A stretch of 10,662 nucleotides of DNA from Actinobacteria bacterium RBG_16_64_13 (GTDB lineage: Bacteria > Actinomycetota > Thermoleophilia > RBG-16-64-13), in NCBI GenBank assembly GCA_001768675.1, contig MELN01000053.1, forward strand, positions 49,848-60,509, in the 5' to 3' direction. The notes under the pieces were generated by a model. That model did not search any database, was not told the origin of the DNA, and worked only from the letters and a program-made list of their open reading frames with translations. The translations under genes were made by a program, and so were the position numbers. This document shows, in pieces, positions 1 through 7,221 of this stretch. Position 1 is the stretch's first letter. Each line of letters starts with the position of its first letter.

Positions 1-13
1 GAGGGGAGCCCAT
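1..13 (-). CDS. Possible start of the next downstream gene (5' end only)
   Basis: An ATG lies at 13-11 on the minus strand and is followed by only ten more visible bases (M-G-S-P). A GAGGGG purine run at 28-23, which overlaps the recO stop codon, sits nine bases before this ATG, a normal Shine-Dalgarno distance. This suggests that the operon continues with another gene directly after recO. In Firmicutes the gene after recO is often a glycyl-tRNA synthetase gene, but four residues cannot identify a protein. The call is an inference from the ATG and the purine run alone. Confidence 0.25.
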
Positions 14-26
14 CTCGCCCGACCCC

Positions 27-743
27 TCAATGACCGTGGTGGGCGAGCGTCTGAGCCACCACCTGCTCGACCTCGGCTACGGCGCGATCGTCAAGATCGT
101 AGCTCTCAACCTCAGCCAGAGGGTTAGCCAGCAATGTACTCAGCGTCGCCATCGCCCCGATGCTGAGAGAGAAGCACGAAGTACCGCCGGCAGAGGCGCA
201 CCGGTCGCAGATCACCCCGCCCAGGCTTGGCGAAAAGCCGTAGAACGGGCCTTCACTCTGGCAACTCGCGCAATGCGTCATCTCGGGTGCATATCCCAGC
301 AGCGCCAGCAGTTTGAGCCGCGTGGCGAGCACCACTCCGGCGGCGGTGACTTGATCGGGCGACTCGGCCAGCCGGGCTATGCCTCGCACCAGCAGATTGA
401 ACGCGGGAGCGCTCCCCTCCTCCACGGGAAACAGGTGGCGGACAGCCGTGAACAGACGTGCTCCTTCTTCTAAACGGAACAGCTCGTCACGGACTCCCTG
501 GAAGGTGCGCAGTGTGTCGACTCCCACGATCTTGTAGAGACTTCGCCCCGAGTACAAGCTGGCGCGGACCAGGCTGAAAGGTTCCAGGCGACCGCCGACT
601 TTGGACTTTGTTCGCCGCACTCCCTTAGCGATCGCCCCCAGGCGGCCTCTATCCCGGGTGTAGAGCGTGACGATGCGGTCGGCCTCCAGATAGCGCATCG
701 ATCCGATGACCAGCGCCTCAGTGGTGAAGAAGCGGGAGCTCAA
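27..743 (-). CDS. recO: RecO, DNA repair and recombination mediator
   Basis: RecO is a cytoplasmic mediator that works with RecR (and RecF) to load RecA onto SSB-coated single-stranded DNA in gap repair. The protein is 238 residues, the usual length. Its N-terminal OB-fold is seen in residues 1-80 (TTEALVIGSMRYLEADRIV, then a basic KGVRRTKSK stretch at 40-48 typical of the DNA-binding face). The C-terminal helical domain carries a four-cysteine zinc site, C158-x2-C161 and C179-x2-C182, as in many Gram-positive and Thermus-type RecO proteins. The start is TTG at 743, supported by a GGGGGAG purine run at 757-751 with a seven-base spacer. The gene begins 19 bases after the deoC-like gene. In Firmicutes recO normally follows era; no era is present here. 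The identification is firm; the TTG start is likely. Confidence 0.93.
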   Translation of the reverse strand: MSSRFFTTEALVIGSMRYLEADRIVTLYTRDRGRLGAIAKGVRRTKSKVGGRLEPFSLVRASLYSGRSLYKIVGVDTLRTFQGVRDELFRLEEGARLFTAVRHLFPVEEGSAPAFNLLVRGIARLAESPDQVTAAGVVLATRLKLLALLGYAPEMTHCASCQSEGPFYGFSPSLGGVICDRCASAGGTSCFSLSIGAMATLSTLLANPLAEVESYDLDDRAVAEVEQVVAQTLAHHGH

Positions 744-750
744 CTAACAA

Positions 751-757
751 CTCCCCC
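751..757 (-). promoter_or_regulatory. Ribosome binding site of recO
   Basis: The minus strand reads GGGGGAG here, seven bases before the TTG start at 743. It decides the start codon, since no better start with such a site is nearby. It lies in the 19-base gap after the deoC-like stop codon. Confidence 0.6.
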
Positions 758-762
758 GGCCG

Positions 763-1458
763 TTAATCTCTCTCGGAGGAGAACTCCTTGATGATGTCCA
801 CGGCATGCGCCGTACCGATGCGCGCGGCTCCGGCATTGATCATCAGCTCGGCGTCCTCGGCCGTCCGGATGCCTCCAGAGGCGTCCACTCCCACGCTCTC
901 GGGCAGCAGGTCGCGGAACAGCTCGACATCCTTGGCGGTCGCCCCGCCGGGTGCCGTCCCTGTGGACGTTTTGATGAAGTCGGCGCCGGAGTCTTCCACT
1001 ATCTTGCAGACCAGCCTCTTGAGCTTGTCGTCCAAATAGTAGGCTTCGACATTGGCCTTCACGAGTACCAAGCCGCGGCCGGTGTTGACGCTGGTCATGC
1101 GCACGGTCCGCACCACGCTGCGCAACTCGTCACGGACGTAGCGGAAGTCGCCCGACAGCATGGCGGGGATGTTCATCACCACGTCTATCTCGTCCGCGCC
1201 AAGCGCCACGGCCTGTTCGGCGCCCGTGATCTTCGTGCGTTGCGAGTCGGCTCCCAGAGGGAAGGACACGACCGTGCCCACCTTGACGTCGTAGCCCTGA
1301 AGCAGTTGCCGGGCCACCGGGACGCAATAAGGCAGCAGGCACACCGAGGCGAAGTGGTACGAGATGGCATCCCGGCACAGGGCCTCAACGGCCGTGGTGG
1401 TGCTCGTCGCCTCGAGCAACGTGCTGTCGATGGTCTTGGCGAGTTCCTCTACTCTCAC
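763..1458 (-). CDS. deoC: DeoC-family (deoxyribose-phosphate aldolase-like) protein with altered active site
   Basis: True DeoC cleaves 2-deoxyribose-5-phosphate into glyceraldehyde-3-phosphate and acetaldehyde via a Schiff base on lysine. This 231-residue protein has the TIM-barrel landmarks in order: IDSTLL (10-15), VSFPLGA (64-70), DEIDVVMN (89-96) with the relay aspartate D92, VLVKANVE (131-138), FIKTSTG (161-167) with Schiff-base lysine K163, GGAT (171-174) and ASGGIRT (193-199). The second active-site lysine of the family, in the GVK(A/P)(S/A)GG motif (E. coli K201), is an aspartate here (D192, codon GAC at 885-883). The phosphate-binding GTSS motif reads GTAH (215-218), and the usual IDHT motif reads IDST. 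So the fold is clear, but ordinary DERA activity is doubtful. The start is GTG at 1458 with a near-perfect AAGGAGGT. The gene lies between a cytidine-deaminase-like/GNAT gene and recO. The symbol denotes the family, not proven activity. Confidence 0.85.
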   Translation of the reverse strand: MRVEELAKTIDSTLLEATSTTTAVEALCRDAISYHFASVCLLPYCVPVARQLLQGYDVKVGTVVSFPLGADSQRTKITGAEQAVALGADEIDVVMNIPAMLSGDFRYVRDELRSVVRTVRMTSVNTGRGLVLVKANVEAYYLDDKLKRLVCKIVEDSGADFIKTSTGTAPGGATAKDVELFRDLLPESVGVDASGGIRTAEDAELMINAGAARIGTAHAVDIIKEFSSERD

Positions 1459-1463
1459 TGCGT

Positions 1464-1482
1464 GCCTACCTCCTTCGTAGGC
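1464..1482 (-). promoter_or_regulatory. deoC-like ribosome binding site held in a small hairpin
   Basis: On the minus strand the 45-base gap before the deoC-like GTG contains GCCTAC (1482-1477), a seven-base loop GAAGGAG (1476-1470) and the perfect complement GTAGGC (1469-1464). The Shine-Dalgarno AAGGAGGT (1475-1468) lies mostly in the loop and runs two bases into the stem, ending nine bases before the GTG at 1458. The inverted repeat is visible directly. A role in presenting or masking the ribosome binding site is an inference. There is no U-tract, so it is not a terminator. Confidence 0.6.
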
Positions 1483-1487
1483 TTTCT

Positions 1488-1493
1488 ATCATA
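1488..1493 (-). promoter_or_regulatory. Weak candidate -10 box before the deoC-like gene
   Basis: The minus strand reads TATGAT (five of six bases of TATAAT) inside the only gap above 20 bases in the block. A transcript from it would begin close to 1482, the first base of the ribosome-binding-site hairpin. No convincing -35 element is found 15-19 bases upstream, so this is a low-confidence call. Confidence 0.2.
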
Positions 1494-1503
1494 CACTGCC
1501 TGT

Positions 1504-2361
1504 CTAGGGCTCCAGATCGAAGCGCCAGCGCAGGATGTGGCGGTCCTCTCCCTCTCCGTAGAAATCGGGGACGAAGGCCTCGTCGGTGAAGCCGGTGCTC
1601 CTATACAGGCTGAGCGCCGGCTTGTTGTCCGGGGCCACCGTCAACAGAAGACCCTCGACGTCGAGCTTGCGCATCTCGTCGGCGACGGCCAGCAGAAAGG
1701 CTCTGCCCAACCCCTTGCCCCGCCACTGAGGACGCACGTAGAAACCGACCACGTAGGAAAACCCCGGTTCTTCCAACATGCGCAGGAGCTGACAGCCCGC
1801 CACCATGTCGTCGCCCAAGTAGGCAGCAAAGACGGCCCCCGCTTCGGCTAGCACGGCCAGATCGTACGTGCGCAGGCCGGCCCGCCCGAAAGCCTGGAGG
1901 TCATAGGCTTCAAGTACAGCTAGCAGGCGGGGGTCGGGGCGAACGACGCGGACGATCTTCAGTTCTGGGCGTGGTGGGAGCTGCGAAAGCAGCAGCAACA
2001 CCCAGCGGCCTTGCTTCTTGACCACCACCGGCAGGTCCGGGTCGATGCCTGCCAGGCAGCCTCGGATCTCGGCGCTAGGATAGATGGTCTCCGCCGGATC
2101 ATCGGCCACGGCAACGGCCGCGGCCACGATCTCAGTGACGCCGGCATCGCGTGCAGAGGCAAGAGCCGCGTCGGCGGCCGACGAGAGGGGGGAATCCGGG
2201 TCCGCGCCGGCAGGACCTGAAAAGACCGCCCCGTCTCCGGCCAGAAGAGCCACGCCTTCCGCCCGCGCTCCCGCCCGGTTCACCCGGAGAGCCGCGGCCT
2301 TGGCCTCGTCGATCAGACGGCCCATCTGCGGGCTAAGCCTGCCTTCGTCGATCAATCCCAC
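1504..2361 (-). CDS. Degenerate cytidine deaminase-like domain fused to a GNAT acetyltransferase
   Basis: This 285-residue frame has two parts. Residues 14-130 follow cytidine deaminase (Cdd) by eye: GVALLAGDGAVFSG (36-49) matches VGAALLTxDGxVYxG, PLSSAADAAL (58-67) matches the PLxLCAERTAL active-site helix, and YPSAEIRG (94-101) matches the SPCGACRQ zinc motif. The zinc cysteines and catalytic glutamate are gone: CAE is replaced by S61-A62-A63, and C-x-x-C by S96 and I99. The NxE substrate motif is also missing. Residues 136-285 are a GNAT N-acetyltransferase domain with the acetyl-CoA motif R214-G-K-G-L-G219 after the VVGFYVRP strand, and motif B N246-K-P-A-L-x-L-Y253 ending in TGF (256-258). 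The gene sits after dgkA, where cdd lies in Firmicutes. The first GTG (2361) is only two bases from the purine run, so the TTG at 2355 (283 residues) is the likelier start. The acetyl acceptor is unknown. Confidence 0.82.
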   Translation of the reverse strand: MGLIDEGRLSPQMGRLIDEAKAAALRVNRAGARAEGVALLAGDGAVFSGPAGADPDSPLSSAADAALASARDAGVTEIVAAAVAVADDPAETIYPSAEIRGCLAGIDPDLPVVVKKQGRWVLLLLSQLPPRPELKIVRVVRPDPRLLAVLEAYDLQAFGRAGLRTYDLAVLAEAGAVFAAYLGDDMVAGCQLLRMLEEPGFSYVVGFYVRPQWRGKGLGRAFLLAVADEMRKLDVEGLLLTVAPDNKPALSLYRSTGFTDEAFVPDFYGEGEDRHILRWRFDLEP

Positions 2362-2363
2362 CC

Positions 2364-2368
2364 CCTCC
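2364..2368 (-). promoter_or_regulatory. Ribosome binding site of the CDA-like/GNAT gene, favouring a TTG start
   Basis: The minus strand reads GGAGG directly after the TAG stop of the DgkA-PAP2 gene. It is two bases from the GTG at 2361, which is too close, but eight bases from the TTG at 2355-2353. This favours TTG as the true start of the downstream gene. Confidence 0.55.
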
Positions 2369-3091
2369 CTAGAACCAGACCTGAAAGATCAGCGTGGTGG
2401 CCAATATCCCAAGAAGAGCTCCCAACAGGACCTCGAGCAGCGAGTGGATCCCGCTTTCCATGCGGCTCTGGGCCACCAAGACACCCATGACGAAGGCGAT
2501 GGCACTTACCAGCAATCCCTCGCGCGTCGCCCCCACGATGAAGGTGACCGCCGTCCACCCGGCGAACGCCAGCGCCGTGTGACCCGAGGGTAGCCCGCCG
2601 GACAAGGGAGTGCCCCTCCTTCTTGTGGCCTTGATGGCGATCACCAGCGCCATCACCACGGCGAAAGCGACGATGGTCAGATGGGTGGGCGAGCGCCTGA
2701 TAGCCGTCAGCAAGTCCAGGGAGAAGTGGGTGAGGCGGTCCGCGAGGACCAGATAGGCCACCGCCAAGGCATTGATCGCGGCCACCAGCACAGCACCAGC
2801 GGCCACATCCTTGGCGATCTTCGCCCGGGGATCGAACTCGTCGGTGACGATGTCTACCACCGTTTCGATCGCGCTGTTCACCAACTCAGCAACGAGCACG
2901 AAGGTGATGGCGACCAGAACCGCGGCGAGTTCCAGCTTCGAGAGATTGAGGAAGATGCTGACGATAAGCACGACGACGGCGACCGCCAGGTGGAAGCGCA
3001 TGTTGCGCTCGCGCCGGACGGCGTGCACCAAGCCCTGGAAGGCGTGATTGAAGCTCTGGAGAAGAGTGGTCTTGCGTCCCTCAGCGGCCAT
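2369..3091 (-). CDS. dgkA: DgkA-type undecaprenol/diacylglycerol kinase fused to a PAP2 phosphatase
   Basis: This is a 240-residue membrane protein with two domains. Residues 1-120 form a small integral-membrane kinase of the DgkA family with the active-site residues E28, E69, N72, E76, K94 and D95 in ELVNSAIE (69-76) and AKDVAAGA (93-100). Gram-positive members mainly phosphorylate undecaprenol. Residues 135-240 are a PAP2 acid-phosphatase domain: K154 with R157-R159 (motif 1), PSGH (168-171, motif 2) and SRMESGIHSLLE (209-220, motif 3) with H216. The final acidic residue of motif 3 is Glu instead of the classical Asp. About six hydrophobic segments are visible. Both activities would yield undecaprenyl phosphate, one from the alcohol and one from the diphosphate, so the fusion plausibly recycles the cell-wall lipid carrier (inference). 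The ATG at 3091 overlaps the ybeY end by 11 bases, with GTGAGGG six bases upstream. Confidence 0.88.
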   Translation of the reverse strand: MAAEGRKTTLLQSFNHAFQGLVHAVRRERNMRFHLAVAVVVLIVSIFLNLSKLELAAVLVAITFVLVAELVNSAIETVVDIVTDEFDPRAKIAKDVAAGAVLVAAINALAVAYLVLADRLTHFSLDLLTAIRRSPTHLTIVAFAVVMALVIAIKATRRRGTPLSGGLPSGHTALAFAGWTAVTFIVGATREGLLVSAIAFVMGVLVAQSRMESGIHSLLEVLLGALLGILATTLIFQVWF

Positions 3092-3542
3092 CGAGAGCCC
3101 TCACCGCCACGACGAGCTCAACCAAGAGGCCCTGTTCGCGCCGGCGCATCCCGCCATCGTCCTTCTCGTGATCATAGCCCAGGAGATGAAGCACCCCGTG
3201 GATCAGAGTCCAGCCAAGCTGCGCGCCGAATACGGCGTCTTCCTCCTCCGCATAGCGACGCACAACCGAGGGGCAGACCACTATCTCCCCCAAATCGGGT
3301 CCGGTCCGGCTCTTGGGCCAGCCGGCCTCGCCTTCTTCTGATCTGAAGGAAAGCACGTCGGTGGGTTCATCCACGCCCCTATAGCGCGCGTTGAGCACAG
3401 CCATGGCCTGCTCCTCGATGAAAGCGACCACCACCGCACCGGAAGCGCCCTCTGCCTCGAGCGCCGCCGCGACGAGATCGCTCACAGGGCCCGCCCCCGG
3501 CCCCAGCCCTGCCTGGTCGACTACCTCGACCCTCGCGCTCAC
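3081..3542 (-). CDS. ybeY: YbeY endoribonuclease / rRNA maturation factor
   Basis: YbeY is a zinc-dependent single-strand endoribonuclease needed for 16S rRNA 3'-end maturation and ribosome quality control. The 153-residue protein has the family signatures: LNARYRGVDEPTDVLSF (50-66), GEIVV (85-89) and the metal motif H115-G-V-L-H119-L-L-G-Y-D-H125 (HxxxHxxxxxH). Its length is normal. The start is GTG at 3542, which overlaps the TGA stop of the upstream 7TM-HD gene as GTGA, so translation is probably coupled. The 3' end overlaps the DgkA-PAP2 gene by 11 bases. The order pgpH-ybeY-dgkA is the conserved Firmicutes/Coriobacteriia arrangement. The conserved alternation of RNA and envelope genes is known; the reason for it is not evident from sequence. 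Confidence 0.95.
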   Translation of the reverse strand: MSARVEVVDQAGLGPGAGPVSDLVAAALEAEGASGAVVVAFIEEQAMAVLNARYRGVDEPTDVLSFRSEEGEAGWPKSRTGPDLGEIVVCPSVVRRYAEEEDAVFGAQLGWTLIHGVLHLLGYDHEKDDGGMRRREQGLLVELVVAVRALDGR

Positions 3543-5719
3543 TGATCGCCACCGACAGTATCGCCCGTGCTGGGCGGCCCTGCCGGACGGTCGGGATCCG
3601 GGCCACGCGACACCTTGTGCGCGGACGCGCCCTCGCGCTCGGGGTAATGGATGCGATGGCCCACCAGCCCGAGGAGGCTCAGGTCGAAGGATTCGCTGAT
3701 CTTGTGCAGGTCGCCCAGGGTAAGAGCAGACTCATCCAGCTGACCATCTTGCTCCTTCTGCTTGATGATCTCCTGGATCAGCCCCTGGATCTTGCGGCGC
3801 GTCGGGTTCTCCAGCGTACGCACCGCGGCCTCCACGCTGTCGGCCAGCATGATGATCGCCGCTTCCTTCGATCGGGGCTTCTGCTCTTCGTAGCGGTAGC
3901 TCTCCTCGTAGACCTGGTCCGTCGATGATTCCTGGGCCTTGTGGTAGAAGTAGGCCAGCACCGACGTGCCGTGGTGCTGCTTGACAATGTCCACCACCGG
4001 CTGAGGCAGACCGTAGAGCTTGCCGAGATGCTCGCCGTCACGGACGTGGGCCGTGATGGCCAGCTTGGAGAGGTTCGGGCTCAGGCGGTTATGCGGGTTG
4101 TCCACGTAGATCTGGTTCTCGACAAAGTACTCGGGGCGGACGGTCTTCCCTATGTCGTGGTAATAGGCCCCAACGCGGGCGAGAAGAGGATTTGCTCCGA
4201 TAACCTCAGCCGCCGCTTCGGCCAGGTTGCCCATCTGGATGCTGTGGTTATAGGTGCCGGGGGCCACCTGGAGCAGCTTCTTCAGCAGCGGGTGAGACGG
4301 GTCGGCCAGCTCCAGGAGACGGAGGGGAGTGCTCAGGTTGAACGCCGCCTCCAGAAACAGAAGTAGCGTGATGGTGAGCACTCCGGCCAGGAAGCCGTTC
4401 GCCAGGCCCCAGAGGCAGGCCCGAACGGCGTCCCCCGGAGCGGCCCCCGTCGCGATCTCGATAGCGAAGATGGTCAAGGCGGACAGGAACATGGTGGCCA
4501 CGCCCGCCCCCAGGAGCGCCGCCCGCTTCGTCACCCGGGACACCAGGTAGAGCGACAGCGCGCCCACCAGGAGGGCGGCGGCCGCGTACCGCATGTCGAA
4601 ATCGGTGAGCAGACCGATGTTGAGCGACATCAGCGCGACGAGCAGCAGAGCGGAGCGCGCGTTAAGAATCACCGCCACCGTCATGCCTAATGCCGCCACC
4701 GGTATCACGTAGGCCGACAGTGGCTGGATAACAAGCAGCCGCGCCGCCACCGTGGTGCCCAGAAGCAAGACCGCCAGGACGAGCCACATGTTGTTCCCGA
4801 ACCCTTCCGTCGCCCTGTTGAAGCGCGAGAGCAGTCTGGAGAACAGTACCGTCTCCAGTAGCACGACGAGGAAGATGCCGAGCCACACCTTCCAGCCGGA
4901 GCGGGCTTCGGTGAGACCCAACACCTTGAGCACCAGCATGTCCTGGGCGGTGATCGTCCGGCCCTCTTCCACCACAGTGTCGTCTTCGTGCACGACAAGG
5001 GTGACCGGAGCGACCTGGTCCATGGCCGTCTGCCGGCGTGCGGCGGTCTGCACTTCGTCGACCGCCTGGTTGGGACGCAGATAGCCGGCCGCCACCTCGT
5101 ACACGGCGTTGGCGGTCTTGGTCGACACGGCAAGCGCGTCCGCGATGTCCCTCAGACTCAACCGGGCCGAGTCCAGGGCATCGGGAGTGATCCGGGTGGC
5201 GTTCAACGTCTTGAGGGCCCCGATGACCTGGCTCTCGATGAGGTCGACGACGGAGGGATCGGATGTGAGCAGATACTCGAGCGTCGCGGCCGAGACCGAG
5301 AAGGGCGCCGCCGCCTCCAGTTCCATGAGAGCGTCGGCAAGGCCGGACGACCCCGTCAGTCCCTGCCGTAGCCGCTCCACTTCCAGCAAGAAGGTCTCCA
5401 ACTCGGCGGTCGCCTGGGCCGACGCGTCCGGGTCGGGAACGTAAAGCGGCTCCACCAGAGCGGCCACCTCTGCCTTCAGTTCCGCTGTGGCGGCGGCATC
5501 AAGAACGGTGACCGTCTTTGCCGCCGTGACCGTGCGTGGAGCGACGTTACCCTCGGCGAAGCCGCGAAGAGCGGGGAGATACTCAGAACAGATGACCGCG
5601 GTCATGCCGACGAGCAAGCAGGCCAGAAGCACGAGCTCGAAGCGCACGGAGCTACGCCCGTCGACCCATTCACGGAAGTCTGCAAGCCGCTCGCGCAGCA
5701 AGAAGCGATATCGGCTCAT
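3539..5719 (-). CDS. pgpH: PgpH/YqfF-type 7TM-HD cyclic di-AMP phosphodiesterase
   Basis: Members of this family hydrolyse the second messenger c-di-AMP with a cytoplasmic HD domain. The 726-residue protein has the full family layout. There is a short cytoplasmic N-terminus and one TM helix (about 27-47). A large extracytoplasmic 7TMR-HDED domain follows (about 50-275), ending in EEGRTIT (251-257). A seven-helix membrane region spans about 277-460 and an HD phosphohydrolase domain about 470-690. The HD metal residues are visible: H492 (TYNHS), H521-D522 (YYHDIGK), H558 (ITAHV), H582-H583 (KQHHGT) and D627 (LADSVEAAVR). The last 30 residues are a Pro/Gly/Asp-rich tail. The ATG at 5719 follows the phoH stop by 15 bases and has only a weak purine run upstream, so translation is probably coupled. 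This membrane sensor implies that the organism uses c-di-AMP; a cyclase must lie elsewhere. Confidence 0.93.
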   Translation of the reverse strand: MSRYRFLLRERLADFREWVDGRSSVRFELVLLACLLVGMTAVICSEYLPALRGFAEGNVAPRTVTAAKTVTVLDAAATAELKAEVAALVEPLYVPDPDASAQATAELETFLLEVERLRQGLTGSSGLADALMELEAAAPFSVSAATLEYLLTSDPSVVDLIESQVIGALKTLNATRITPDALDSARLSLRDIADALAVSTKTANAVYEVAAGYLRPNQAVDEVQTAARRQTAMDQVAPVTLVVHEDDTVVEEGRTITAQDMLVLKVLGLTEARSGWKVWLGIFLVVLLETVLFSRLLSRFNRATEGFGNNMWLVLAVLLLGTTVAARLLVIQPLSAYVIPVAALGMTVAVILNARSALLLVALMSLNIGLLTDFDMRYAAAALLVGALSLYLVSRVTKRAALLGAGVATMFLSALTIFAIEIATGAAPGDAVRACLWGLANGFLAGVLTITLLLFLEAAFNLSTPLRLLELADPSHPLLKKLLQVAPGTYNHSIQMGNLAEAAAEVIGANPLLARVGAYYHDIGKTVRPEYFVENQIYVDNPHNRLSPNLSKLAITAHVRDGEHLGKLYGLPQPVVDIVKQHHGTSVLAYFYHKAQESSTDQVYEESYRYEEQKPRSKEAAIIMLADSVEAAVRTLENPTRRKIQGLIQEIIKQKEQDGQLDESALTLGDLHKISESFDLSLLGLVGHRIHYPEREGASAHKVSRGPDPDRPAGPPSTGDTVGGDQ

Positions 5720-5734
5720 AGCGTGTCTCGAGTG

Positions 5735-6736
<1,002 letters not shown>

Positions 6737-6777
6737 GCGATTGTCCAGATCGATCTGCCGGGTAGAGCTCTTCGCGC

Positions 6778-7221
6778 TCAGGGCAGGCGCTCCTTGACCA
6801 GGCGCGACGCCAGCTTGCCGTCGACCCGGACTCCGCCCTGGGCCATGACGGCGGACATGACCTTGCCCATCTCCCGGGCGGAAGAGGCCCCAGTTTCGGC
6901 GATCACCCGGTCGATGAGGCCGGAGAGCTCCGCCTCGTCCATTTGCGTGGGCAGGAGGTCCTCGATGAGGGCGACCGCGAACTCCTCATGGCGGGCAAGG
7001 TCGTCTCGACCGCCGGCCCGGAAGGCCTCGATCGATTCCTGCCTGCGCTTGAGCTCGCGGCGCAGTACGCTGAGTTCGGCGCCTTCGTCAAGCTCCTGAC
7101 GGGTCCGTTTGGCCTCGTTCTGCAGTTCGCAGACGACCATGCGGAGCGCGGCCACGCGCTCTTTGTCCCCAGCCTTGAGCGCCGTCTTGGCCGAATCCTG
7201 CAGCCCGGAGAGAATGCTCAT
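6778..7221 (-). CDS. yqeY: YqeY / GatB-like domain protein
   Basis: The 147-residue protein matches the stand-alone YqeY family, which is related to the C-terminal tRNA-binding domain of the GatB amidotransferase subunit. It may act in amide-tRNA or RNA handling, but its role is not established. Typical features are the start (SILSGLQDSAKTALKAGDKE), LRMVVCELQNEAKR (26-39), RRELKRRQESIEAF (54-67), EDLLPTQMDEAEL (87-99) and the C-terminal MGKVMSAVMAQ (118-128). The ATG at 7221 overlaps the HIT gene stop as ATGA, with GGGGGA six bases upstream. The open frame extends further to 7395, but that part lies inside the HIT gene and does not look like the family. In Bacillus yqeY also lies a few genes upstream of phoH. 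Confidence 0.92.
   Translation of the reverse strand: MSILSGLQDSAKTALKAGDKERVAALRMVVCELQNEAKRTRQELDEGAELSVLRRELKRRQESIEAFRAGGRDDLARHEEFAVALIEDLLPTQMDEAELSGLIDRVIAETGASSAREMGKVMSAVMAQGGVRVDGKLASRLVKERLP
6779..6795 (-). promoter_or_regulatory. Ribosome binding site and probable CTG start of phoH
   Basis: AAGGAG (6795-6790, minus strand) lies within the last codons of the yqeY gene, eight bases before a CTG (6781-6779) in frame with phoH. The CTG overlaps the yqeY TGA, giving a four-base CTGA overlap like the GTGA and ATGA overlaps at other junctions in this block. No ATG, GTG or TTG in the phoH frame offers a comparable site. Confidence 0.55.

Noticed and set aside
1..28. GAGGGG ... CCCCTC inverted repeat at the left edge, considered as a recO terminator
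   Set aside because: The stem is only six bases with a 16-base loop and no T-run. The same purine run is better explained as a ribosome binding site for a gene starting at 13.
805..1851. Long plus-strand open frame (about 348 codons) opposite the deoC-like and GNAT genes
   Set aside because: Antisense shadow: it crosses the intergenic region and two family-assigned genes, and its translation has no recognisable fold or motif.
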